Positions 17,343-24,738 of a stretch of DNA of 64,000 nucleotides are shown here, piece by piece. The stretch is from Streptomyces harbinensis (GTDB taxonomy: Bacteria > Actinomycetota > Actinomycetes > Streptomycetales > Streptomycetaceae): contig NZ_FPAB01000008.1 of the NCBI RefSeq assembly GCF_900116145.1, forward strand, positions 186,001 through 250,000, given 5' to 3'. Below the pieces are notes generated by a model. It was not told the DNA's origin, did no database searches, and saw only the letters and a list, made by a program, of their open reading frames with translations. The translations under genes were made by a program, and so were the position numbers. Positions within the stretch are counted from its first letter, which is position 1, and each line of letters starts with the position of its first letter.

Positions 17343-17358
17343 TCACTCCATGGAGTGA
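17343..17358. promoter_or_regulatory. 16-bp perfect palindrome
   Basis: TCACTCCATGGAGTGA lies directly after the roadblock stop codon and 15 bases upstream of the DUF6397 -35 element. Its halves resemble BldD half-sites (TNACNC and GNGTNA), but the spacing is 4 instead of 1, so BldD binding is only a guess. Confidence 0.45.
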
Positions 17359-17751
17359 CTACGGCGTCTCGCGAGCCGGAAGGCCCATGTGCTCGCCGAC
17401 CTTGTTGACCAGCAGGGTCATCTCGTAGCCGACCTGCCCGATGTCCGCGTCCGACCCGGCCAGGACGCACAGACAACTCCCGTCGCCCGCCGCCGTCACC
17501 AGCAGTACGCCGTCGTCGAACTCGATCATCGTCTGCCGGACCCCGCCACTGCGGAAGTGCTCTCCGACCCCCTTGGCGAGGGCGTGCAATCCGGAGGCCA
17601 CCGCTGCCAGATGCTCGGCGCTGTTGCGCTTGAGCCCTTGGCTGACCGACGTCACCAGTCCGTCGCTGGACAGCAGCAGGACGTGCCGCACCCGCGGCAG
17701 GCGCTTCACCAGATCGTCCAGCATCCAGTCGAGTGTGGTGCTCAGTGCCAT
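17359..17751 (-). CDS. Roadblock/LC7-domain protein
   Basis: A 130-residue protein covering one roadblock/LC7 fold (LDWMLDDLVKRLPRVRHVLLLSSDGL, then HLAAVASGLHALAKG). In Streptomyces these small proteins usually regulate a partner Ras-like GTPase within conservons next to a sensor kinase and DUF742 protein. None of those partners is nearby, so it is a free-standing copy. The chosen ATG at 17751 is preceded by AAGGGGGAG; an upstream in-frame start at 17817 lacks one. Downstream is the DUF6397-like gene. Confidence 0.85.
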   Translation of the reverse strand: MALSTTLDWMLDDLVKRLPRVRHVLLLSSDGLVTSVSQGLKRNSAEHLAAVASGLHALAKGVGEHFRSGGVRQTMIEFDDGVLLVTAAGDGSCLCVLAGSDADIGQVGYEMTLLVNKVGEHMGLPARETP

Positions 17752-17927
17752 CCCCAGCTCCCCCTTCTCGTAAGGCGACTGCTGTGTCAGCCTTCCCCAG
17801 TAAGAGGCCGTCGGCAACCACCTGATCTCAGCGCTATCCGGAAGGGACCGTACCGTTTGCCCTCCGGGGCCGCACGAGCGGGTGCCCTCACGGACATGCC
17901 ATGAGGGATCTCACACCGTGACCGGAC

Positions 17928-17950
17928 GGTGGCGCCCCGCGGGCGCCACC
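17928..17950 (-). terminator. Hairpin terminator after the 60-residue membrane protein
   Basis: A 10-bp perfect stem (GGTGGCGCCC with GGGCGCCACC) with loop CGC begins 4 bases beyond the stop of the small membrane-protein gene on the minus strand. Confidence 0.65.
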
Positions 17951-17954
17951 GGGT

Positions 17955-18137
17955 TCAGCGCCCCAGCTCCTTGCGCCCCACTCGGCGCACCCGGCGCCGC
18001 TGCGAGGGGTCGAGCAGCAGATACGCCGCCGCCGGCACCCCGAAGATCACCAGGGCCGCGATCCAGAAGCTGGTCAGCCACCACAGCACGAGCCCCGCGG
18101 CGATCCCCGCGATCGCGACCTTGCCACCTGTCGACAT
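17955..18137 (-). CDS. Small membrane protein, 60 residues
   Basis: The product has two hydrophobic segments (KVAIAGIAAGLVLWWLTSF and WIAALVIFGVPAAAYLLLD) followed by a basic tail (QRRRVRRVGRKELGR), predicting a hairpin membrane protein with the tail inside. I recognise no family. The ATG at 18137 has GAGAGGAAACGG upstream. It follows the desaturase on the same strand after 43 bases and may share its transcript. Confidence 0.65.
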   Translation of the reverse strand: MSTGGKVAIAGIAAGLVLWWLTSFWIAALVIFGVPAAAYLLLDPSQRRRVRRVGRKELGR

Positions 18138-18180
18138 CGTCCGTTTCCTCTCCGCCGCGCGGGACGGCGCACCGCCGCCC

Positions 18181-19308
18181 TCAGTTGAACGCACTCCCAG
18201 TGTCCCCCGTTCCGCCCCCGGCACGCCCTGCGCGCAGCGGCGCACCCACCGCGTGCATGTGCGTCAGCGCCTGCCGGTAGGAGTCGAGCAGCCCGGTCTC
18301 GGTGTACTTCACACCCGCCTCGCGGCAGTAGTGCCGCACCAGCGGGCGGACCAGCCGCAGATGGGGACGGGCCATGCTCGGGAAGAGGTGGTGCTCGATC
18401 TGGTAGTTGAGCCCGCCCATCAGCCAGTCGGTCACCAGCCCGCCCCGCACATTGCGCGAGGTGAGGACCTGGCGGCGCAGATGGCCCCAGCGGTCCTCGG
18501 AACCGGGGATCTCCATGCCCTTGTGGTTGGGGGCGAAGACCGAACCCAGGTGCAGTCCGAACAGCGCGTGGTGGATCAGGGCGAAGACCACCGCCTTGCC
18601 CGGCGACAGCACGGCCCCCAGCAGCAGGACGTACCCCGTGAAGTGCGCCGCGAGCAGCAGCCCCTCGATCAGCCGGGGGCGCAGCCCCTGTCGCTCCCAG
18701 CCCTTCGCGGAGAGCACCATCTGCACGCTGGACACCTTCAGCGCGATGCCTTCCAGGAGCAGCAGCGGGAAGAAGAGCCGTGCCTGGTTGCGGGTGAGCC
18801 AGCGGCCGAAGCCCTCGCGCTTCTCCGCCTGGTGCGCGGTCCACACCATCACCCCGACCCCCACGTCCGGGTCCTTGTCGAGGTGGTTGGGGTTGGCGTG
18901 GTGACGGTTGTGCTTGTCGTTCCACCAGGCCGAACTCATGCCCAGCAGCAGATTCCCGTGGATCAGCCCGATCAGCCGGTTGGTGCCCCGCGTGGAGGCG
19001 ATCTGGGAGTGTCCGGCGTCGTGTCCGATGAACGCGGTCCTGGTGGAGAAGAGGGCCAGCGGCAGGGCGAGGAGCAGCGTCCACCAGGTGTCGCCCAGCG
19101 CCACCATGGCGCCGGCGACCGCCGCCAGCGCGATCGCGTTGACGCCGATGCCGATCGCGTACCAGCCGGTCCGCCGCTCCAGCAGGCCCTGCCCCTTGAC
19201 CTGACGCAGCAGCGGACCGAACTCGTCGCCGTGCGGGGTGCCCGGTGCCGCCGTGGCGGCGGGGACGGGCGCGGGTGCGGTCACAGCGGTGGCCGGCGCT
19301 TCGGGCAT
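18181..19308 (-). CDS. Membrane fatty acid desaturase
   Basis: A 375-residue di-iron acyl desaturase that introduces double bonds into membrane fatty acids. The three histidine boxes are present: HDAGH, HNRHH and QIEHH. Four hydrophobic segments surround them as in the family. The first 25 residues are an Ala/Pro-rich extension. The ATG at 19308 has GGAG about 10 bases upstream. It is divergent from the SNF2 helicase gene. Regiospecificity cannot be read from sequence. The QIEHH third box is typical of front-end desaturases but is common in actinomycete homologues. Confidence 0.9.
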   Translation of the reverse strand: MPEAPATAVTAPAPVPAATAAPGTPHGDEFGPLLRQVKGQGLLERRTGWYAIGIGVNAIALAAVAGAMVALGDTWWTLLLALPLALFSTRTAFIGHDAGHSQIASTRGTNRLIGLIHGNLLLGMSSAWWNDKHNRHHANPNHLDKDPDVGVGVMVWTAHQAEKREGFGRWLTRNQARLFFPLLLLEGIALKVSSVQMVLSAKGWERQGLRPRLIEGLLLAAHFTGYVLLLGAVLSPGKAVVFALIHHALFGLHLGSVFAPNHKGMEIPGSEDRWGHLRRQVLTSRNVRGGLVTDWLMGGLNYQIEHHLFPSMARPHLRLVRPLVRHYCREAGVKYTETGLLDSYRQALTHMHAVGAPLRAGRAGGGTGDTGSAFN

Positions 19309-19475
19309 GGCGGCAACTCCGGTACGTGGTGGGCGGTTCCGTTGTGAAGAACCTATGCCACAACCCCCCGGCCATGGTGTACCCAGCCCCACCCCCCTCG
19401 TGGGGTTTCCGCCCGTTGGCGGCTATGGGGTACCCTCGGCCGCTGCCCCGCCAGCTAGTCAACTTTGAGGAACGC

Positions 19476-22304
19476 ATGAGCGCCGCCGTCTTTCTCCCGG
19501 CCGATCCCCCGCGCGCCTCCGAGGTGGCGTTCTGGCGGCCCGACGGCTCCTCTCCCGAGCTGCCCGCCCGGCTGCCCCCGTCCGTCACCGCCGAACCCCG
19601 GGACCTGACGGTGGTCCTGCCCGCCGAGGACGGCACCGTGACAACGGTGACGGTCCCCGCCCTCGTCCTGCCGGTGGGCGACGCGCTGCCGCTGCTCACC
19701 CGGGCCAGGACCACGGGCACCGGCTCCGCCGCGTTCTGGGGCGGGGCCGCCGTCCTCGCCCTGCAACTCGCCGCGCGCGGGCGGCTGCTGCCCGGTCTCA
19801 GCCCCGAGGAGTACGACGCCTGGCGGCTCGGCCCGCTGGAGAGCGCCGACGCCGAACGGCTGCGGGCACTCGCCGACGCCATGCCGGTGCACGCCCACGC
19901 CGTCCCGCTGCCCGCCCAGGATCCGGCCGCGCCACCCCGGCTGCCCGCACCGCACCAGCTGCTGCGGGCGTTCCTCGACGCCGTCGCCGACACCCTGCCC
20001 CGTACCCCCGCCGCCGCGCTCGCCGCCGGCGGCCCCGCCTTCGCCGCCCGCACCACCGAGCGCCGCCCCGCGCTGCGCACCTGGGCCACCGAGGTCGCCG
20101 CGGGGCACGACGCCGGGGTACGGCTCTCGCTGCGGGTGGAGGCATCCGGCCTCGGCACCGAGCGCACACGTTTCCGGGCCGTGGCCCAACTGCACAGCCT
20201 CACCGACCCCACCGTCGTCACCGACGCCGCCCGGCTCTTCGCCGGTACCGCACCCGCCCACGCCTTCTCCCCCGGCGCCCGCACCGACGCCCTCCTCACC
20301 CTGCGCCGCGCGGCCACCGCCTGGAACGCCCTCACCCCGCTGCTGTCCGCCGCCGTCCCCGACGCCGTGGACCTCGCCGACGAGGACGTCGCCGAACTCC
20401 TGGGCGCGCCCGTCTCCCGCGCGCTGACCGCCGCCGGTGTGCAGGTGCACTGGCCGCGCGACCTGGTCCGTACCCTCACCACCCACGCCGTCGTCGGCTC
20501 CGCCGACCACCCGCCCGCCGGCCCGGGATCCTCCCTCCTCTCCCCCGGCGCGCTCACCGCCTTCGACTGGCGGTTCGCGCTGGGCGACACCCCGCTGACC
20601 CGGGCCGAACTCGACCGCCTCGCCGAATCCGGCCGCCCCCTGGTCCGGCTCCGCGACCAGTGGGTGCTGGTCGACCCCGAGGCGCTGCGCCGGGCCCGGG
20701 ACCGCCCCGACCGCAAGCTCACCGCCGTGGAAGGGCTGCGCGCCGCGCTCACCGGACGGCTGGAGAGCGACGACCGGGACGAGCGGGGCATCGAGGTACG
20801 GGCCACCGGTGCGCTGGAGGAGCTGCGCCGCCAACTCGCCGACCCCGAGAGCCCGCTCCACCGGCCCGTCCCCCAGCCCGCGCGGCTCGCCGCGCACCTG
20901 CGCGACTACCAGCTGCGCGGCCTGGGCTGGCTGCACCGGCTCACCTCGCTGGGCCTGGGCGCGGTGCTGGCCGACGACATGGGCCTGGGCAAGACGATCA
21001 CCCTCATCGCCCTCCATCTGCACCGGCAGGCCACCGGCGAGCATCCGGGACCGACCCTGGTCGTCTGCCCCGCCTCGCTGCTCGGCAACTGGCAGCGGGA
21101 GATCGAGACGTTCGCCCCCGGCACCCCCGTGCACCGCTACCACGGCAGCACCCGCGACCTGAGCGCACCGGCGCAGGACGGGTTCGTGCTGACCACCTAC
21201 GGCACCATGCGGCTGGACGCCGCCGAACTGGCCGCCACCGACTGGGGCCTGCTGGTCGCGGACGAGGCCCAGCACGTCAAGAACCACACCTCCGCCACCG
21301 CCAGGGCCCTGCGCACCCTCCCCGCCCGGGCGCGGGTCGCGCTCTCCGGCACCCCCGTGGAGAACAACCTCACCGAACTGTGGTCGATCCTGGACTGGAC
21401 CACCCCCGGGCTGCTCGGCCGGCTGACCGCCTTCCGCACCCGCTACGCCGACGCCGTCGAATCCGGCGCCGATCCGGCCGCCGCCGACCGGCTGGCCGCC
21501 CTCGTCCGCCCGTTCCTGCTGCGCCGCCGCAAATCCGACCCCGGCATCGCGCCCGAGCTGCCGCCCAAGACCGAGACCGACCGGACCGTCTCCCTCACCC
21601 CCGAACAGGCCGGTCTGTACGAGGCGGTGGTGCGCGAGACGCTGGCCGAGATCTCCGGCGCGGAGGGCGCCGCCCGGCGCGGGCTGATCGTCAAGCTGCT
21701 GACCTCCCTCAAGCAGATCTGCAACCATCCGGCGCAGTTCCTCAAGGAGGAGGGCACGCCCCGGCTGGCCGGGCGTTCCGGAAAGCTGGAGGCGTTCGAC
21801 GAGCTCCTGGCGAACATCCTGGCCGCCGGCTCCCAGGTGCTGGTCTTCACCCAGTACGTGCGGATGGCGCGGCTGCTCCAGGAGCATCTGGCCGCCCGGT
21901 CGGTGCCGTGCGCGCTGCTGCACGGCGGGCTGCCGGTGGCCCGTCGCGAGGAGCTGGTGCGTGACTTCCAGGGCGGCGGGGTACCGGTGTTCCTGCTGTC
22001 GCTGAAGGCGGCGGGGACCGGGCTCAATCTCACCCGGGCCGACCACGTCGTCCACTTCGACCGCTGGTGGAACCCGGCCGTCGAGGCCCAGGCGACGGAC
22101 CGCGCGTACCGGATCGGGCAGGACCGCCCGGTGCAGGTGCACCGGCTGATCGCGGAGGGAACGGTCGAGGACCGGATCGCGGCGCTGCTGCGGCGCAAGC
22201 AGTCGCTCGCGGACGCGGTGCTCGGCGGGGCGGGGGAAGCCGCGCTGACCGAGCTGACGGATGCCGAGCTGGCCGAACTGGTGACCCTGCGGAGGGTGTC
22301 ATGA
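19476..22304 (+). CDS. SNF2-family helicase
   Basis: A 942-residue DNA translocase. Residues 1-440 are an actinobacterial N-terminal region of unknown fold. The SNF2 ATPase begins near 470, with motif I DDMGLGKTI (about 500), motif II DEAQ (about 596) and SGTP (about 630). The C-terminal helicase lobe contains LVFTQY (about 788) and ATDRAYRIGQ. GAGGAA precedes the ATG. Its stop overlaps the next start (ATGA), coupling it to a SWIM zinc-finger gene, a common bacterial pairing. A role in DNA repair or nucleoid remodelling is inferred. Confidence 0.9.
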   Translation: MSAAVFLPADPPRASEVAFWRPDGSSPELPARLPPSVTAEPRDLTVVLPAEDGTVTTVTVPALVLPVGDALPLLTRARTTGTGSAAFWGGAAVLALQLAARGRLLPGLSPEEYDAWRLGPLESADAERLRALADAMPVHAHAVPLPAQDPAAPPRLPAPHQLLRAFLDAVADTLPRTPAAALAAGGPAFAARTTERRPALRTWATEVAAGHDAGVRLSLRVEASGLGTERTRFRAVAQLHSLTDPTVVTDAARLFAGTAPAHAFSPGARTDALLTLRRAATAWNALTPLLSAAVPDAVDLADEDVAELLGAPVSRALTAAGVQVHWPRDLVRTLTTHAVVGSADHPPAGPGSSLLSPGALTAFDWRFALGDTPLTRAELDRLAESGRPLVRLRDQWVLVDPEALRRARDRPDRKLTAVEGLRAALTGRLESDDRDERGIEVRATGALEELRRQLADPESPLHRPVPQPARLAAHLRDYQLRGLGWLHRLTSLGLGAVLADDMGLGKTITLIALHLHRQATGEHPGPTLVVCPASLLGNWQREIETFAPGTPVHRYHGSTRDLSAPAQDGFVLTTYGTMRLDAAELAATDWGLLVADEAQHVKNHTSATARALRTLPARARVALSGTPVENNLTELWSILDWTTPGLLGRLTAFRTRYADAVESGADPAAADRLAALVRPFLLRRRKSDPGIAPELPPKTETDRTVSLTPEQAGLYEAVVRETLAEISGAEGAARRGLIVKLLTSLKQICNHPAQFLKEEGTPRLAGRSGKLEAFDELLANILAAGSQVLVFTQYVRMARLLQEHLAARSVPCALLHGGLPVARREELVRDFQGGGVPVFLLSLKAAGTGLNLTRADHVVHFDRWWNPAVEAQATDRAYRIGQDRPVQVHRLIAEGTVEDRIAALLRRKQSLADAVLGGAGEAALTELTDAELAELVTLRRVS

Positions 22305-23596
22305 GCTGGGACGAGGAGCCGGAGCAGGCCGCCGCCGGCGGTACGGAGCGGGTGTTCGCGGCGCTGCCGCCCGCCCGGGGGCGGGGGTTCGCCCACAGCT
22401 GGTGGGGGGTCGGCTGGCAGCGGGCCGTGGAGGATTCCGCGCTGGAGGGTGCCGTGATGGCGGCCGGCCGGCGCACGGCCCGGTCCGGGGCGGTGGGCGC
22501 GGTGTCGGTGCGGCCGGGGCGGCTGACCGCCGTCGTCCGGGACCGGGACGGCACCGGCCGGCGGGCGGATGTGACGCTGCGCCGGCTGTCGGCGGACGAG
22601 TGGCGGCGGCTGCTCGCGGTGGTGGCGGGCGAGGCCGGGCACCTCGCGGCGCTGCTGGACCGGGAGATGCCGCCGCATCTGGTGGCGGACGCGGCGGCGG
22701 CCGGGGTGGATCTGCTGCCCGGCATCGGCGATCTGGAGCCGGAGTGCGAGTGCGGGGAGTGGGATCACTGCGTGCACACGGCGGCGTTGTGCTACCAGGC
22801 GGCGCGGCTGCTGGACGAGGACCCGTGGATTCTGCTGCTGTTGCGCGGCCGGGACGAGGAGACGCTGCTGCGCGAGGTACGGGCCGCCTCGGCACCGGCC
22901 CGGGAGCCGGCGGCGGGGGAAGCGCCCGCCGGGGTGCGGGCGTCGGAGCGGTACGCGGCACGGGCGGCGCAGGGCGGCGATCCGCCGCTGCCCGCCGCGC
23001 CGCCGCCGGTGGAACGGACGGGGACGCCGCCGTCGCTGGTGCCCTGCGACCCGGGCGAGGTGGACCCGGCGGCGCTGGAGTTCCTGGCGGCCGACGCGGC
23101 GGATCGCGCCCGGGTGCTGCTGGCACTCGCGCTGCGCCCCGACCACGCCGGGCAGCCGGTGCCGGCCGGGTACGGGGTGTGGCAGGACGCGGTGCGGCTG
23201 GCGGCGGCCGGTCCGCCGGAGCCGGTGGCGGCGCGGCTGGCGCGCGGTTGCCGGCGCTCGGCCGGGGAGTTGCGGCTGGCGGTTCGGGCCTGGCGGGCGG
23301 GTGGCAGCGCCGGACTCGCCGTGCTGGAGGACCCCCCGGCCGCGGCTCCGCCGGGCGCCCTCGCGCAACTGGCGGGCGCGTGGGCGGACGATACGGCGCA
23401 GCGGCCGAGGCTGCGGGCGTCCGGTACGCACTGGACGGTGGTCGGCGAGGGGACGCAGGTGCGGTACGGGGCGGACGGCCGGTGGTGGCCGTTCCGCCGG
23501 GAGGCCGGGCGGTGGGCTCCGGCGGGCGCGCCGTCCGGTGATCCGGCCGCGGCGCTGCTGACGGCCCGGGAGGCGGCGGGGGCCGACCTGGCATGA
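22301..23596 (+). CDS. SWIM zinc-finger protein
   Basis: A 431-residue protein with one SWIM motif, CECGEWDHCVHTAALCYQ (about 148-165), which binds zinc in CxCx(n)CxH form and mediates DNA or protein contacts. The rest is Ala/Arg/Gly-rich without recognised domains. It starts inside the stop of the SNF2 gene, so both products are probably made in fixed ratio and may form a complex. No signal peptide or membrane segment is seen. Confidence 0.85.
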   Translation: MSWDEEPEQAAAGGTERVFAALPPARGRGFAHSWWGVGWQRAVEDSALEGAVMAAGRRTARSGAVGAVSVRPGRLTAVVRDRDGTGRRADVTLRRLSADEWRRLLAVVAGEAGHLAALLDREMPPHLVADAAAAGVDLLPGIGDLEPECECGEWDHCVHTAALCYQAARLLDEDPWILLLLRGRDEETLLREVRAASAPAREPAAGEAPAGVRASERYAARAAQGGDPPLPAAPPPVERTGTPPSLVPCDPGEVDPAALEFLAADAADRARVLLALALRPDHAGQPVPAGYGVWQDAVRLAAAGPPEPVAARLARGCRRSAGELRLAVRAWRAGGSAGLAVLEDPPAAAPPGALAQLAGAWADDTAQRPRLRASGTHWTVVGEGTQVRYGADGRWWPFRREAGRWAPAGAPSGDPAAALLTAREAAGADLA

Positions 23597-23640
23597 GGGG
23601 TGGGCCGCCCCGTGGTTCCGGGGCGGCCTGTGCCGGTCGG

Positions 23641-24453
23641 TCAGACCAGGTCCTCCATGACGGGGTAGTAGCCACCGGACTGGCCGGCGGCCGTGGGGTG
23701 GTAGGAGTCGGTGACCGGCAGGGTCACGCTGTGCAGCCAGGGGTCGGACGAGCAGATCTCATGACCGGTGAAGGCCGGGCGGACGTCGCCGTAGGCGAAG
23801 CCGTGATCCGCCGCCCGCTTGGCGGTGACCTCGCTGAGGTTGTCGGAGGCGCTGTTGATGGCGGCCCGTGACTCCTCGCTGATGCCGAACACGCAGCTGC
23901 CGCCGAGTTCGTACATCCGCGGGTAGCCCAGCACGACCACCTCGGCGTTGGGCGCGGCGGCCCGGATGGCGTCGTACACGGCGTCGAGCCGGCCGGGGAG
24001 GGTGTCGGTGATGTACTGGTTGGCCGTCGCGACGGCCGACAGACAGGCGCTGGTGCCGCTGAGCACACAGGTCTGCATGGTGTCGGCGAACCCGGCGTCG
24101 TTGCCGCCGATGCTGATGCTGACCAGCGTGGTGCTCGCGCTCAGCGGGCCGAGCTGAGTGGCGATCACATCGGTGGTGCGGGCACCGGAGCAGGCGGTGA
24201 AGTCGAAGGAGGACGGGGCGTTGGCGTCGGCCCACAGCTGCGGGTAGGCGACGGTGGAGCGGCGGCAGTCGCCGCTGTCGTTGTCGTAGCTGCCGGCGCC
24301 GACGCCCGAGGAGTACGAGTCCCCGAGGGCGACATAGGCGGTCGCCGCCGCGCCAGGGGTGTCCTGGGCGGACGCGGCGGCCGGGCCGAGGGCGGTGACG
24401 CACAGGGCGAGGGCCGCGGTAGCGGCCACCTTCACCATGCGGCGCATCTTCAT
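23641..24453 (-). CDS. Secreted SGNH/GDSL-family esterase or lipase
   Basis: A 270-residue exported hydrolase. The signal peptide ends near residue 29 (ASA). Block I GDSYSSG gives the nucleophile Ser46, block III GGND completes the oxyanion hole, and DSYHP near the C-terminus supplies the catalytic Asp and His. Paired cysteines suggest disulfides, as in Streptomyces lipases of this type. GGGAGG upstream supports the ATG at 24453. It is divergent from the beta-galactosidase gene. Substrate may be a lipid or an acylated sugar. Confidence 0.9.
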   Translation of the reverse strand: MKMRRMVKVAATAALALCVTALGPAAASAQDTPGAAATAYVALGDSYSSGVGAGSYDNDSGDCRRSTVAYPQLWADANAPSSFDFTACSGARTTDVIATQLGPLSASTTLVSISIGGNDAGFADTMQTCVLSGTSACLSAVATANQYITDTLPGRLDAVYDAIRAAAPNAEVVVLGYPRMYELGGSCVFGISEESRAAINSASDNLSEVTAKRAADHGFAYGDVRPAFTGHEICSSDPWLHSVTLPVTDSYHPTAAGQSGGYYPVMEDLV

Positions 24454-24607
24454 GGAGCCTCCCAAGGAAGGTCTGTGGGGGGATTGGGTCGGCGGATCAC
24501 TCCGCCTGCGCTGTACCCGGCACAAGTCACGGCCATGCCAAGGGGATTACCGGCGCGTGACGTCCAACGACCCACAGGGGGCGAAGGTTGTGGCCGGTGC
24601 GTGCCTC

Positions 24608-24664
24608 TTGTCGGATTTCCGACTTTCCCCAGGGGTTGTCGGAAGTCCGGGAGCGCTCTAGCGT
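24608..24664 (+). promoter_or_regulatory. Promoter and operators of the GH2 beta-galactosidase gene
   Basis: TTGTCG (24636-24641) and TAGCGT (24659-24664) spaced by 17 bases form a good -35/-10 pair. Inside the spacer lies GGGAGCGCTC, sharing the core of CebR/LacI-type operators. TTGTCGGA occurs at 24608 and again at 24636; the first copy is part of the inverted repeat GTCGGA-TT-TCCGAC. Regulated transcription is likely. Confidence 0.55.
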
Positions 24665-24738
24665 GACCGAACAACGCAGAACACATATCAACATCACGGC
24701 GCGTGCGGACGGGCTCCGCCACGCCGTTGAGGAGACGC

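Noticed and set aside
19455..22142. 895-codon minus-strand frame
   Set aside because: Shadow of the SNF2 gene, Gly-rich and without family resemblance.
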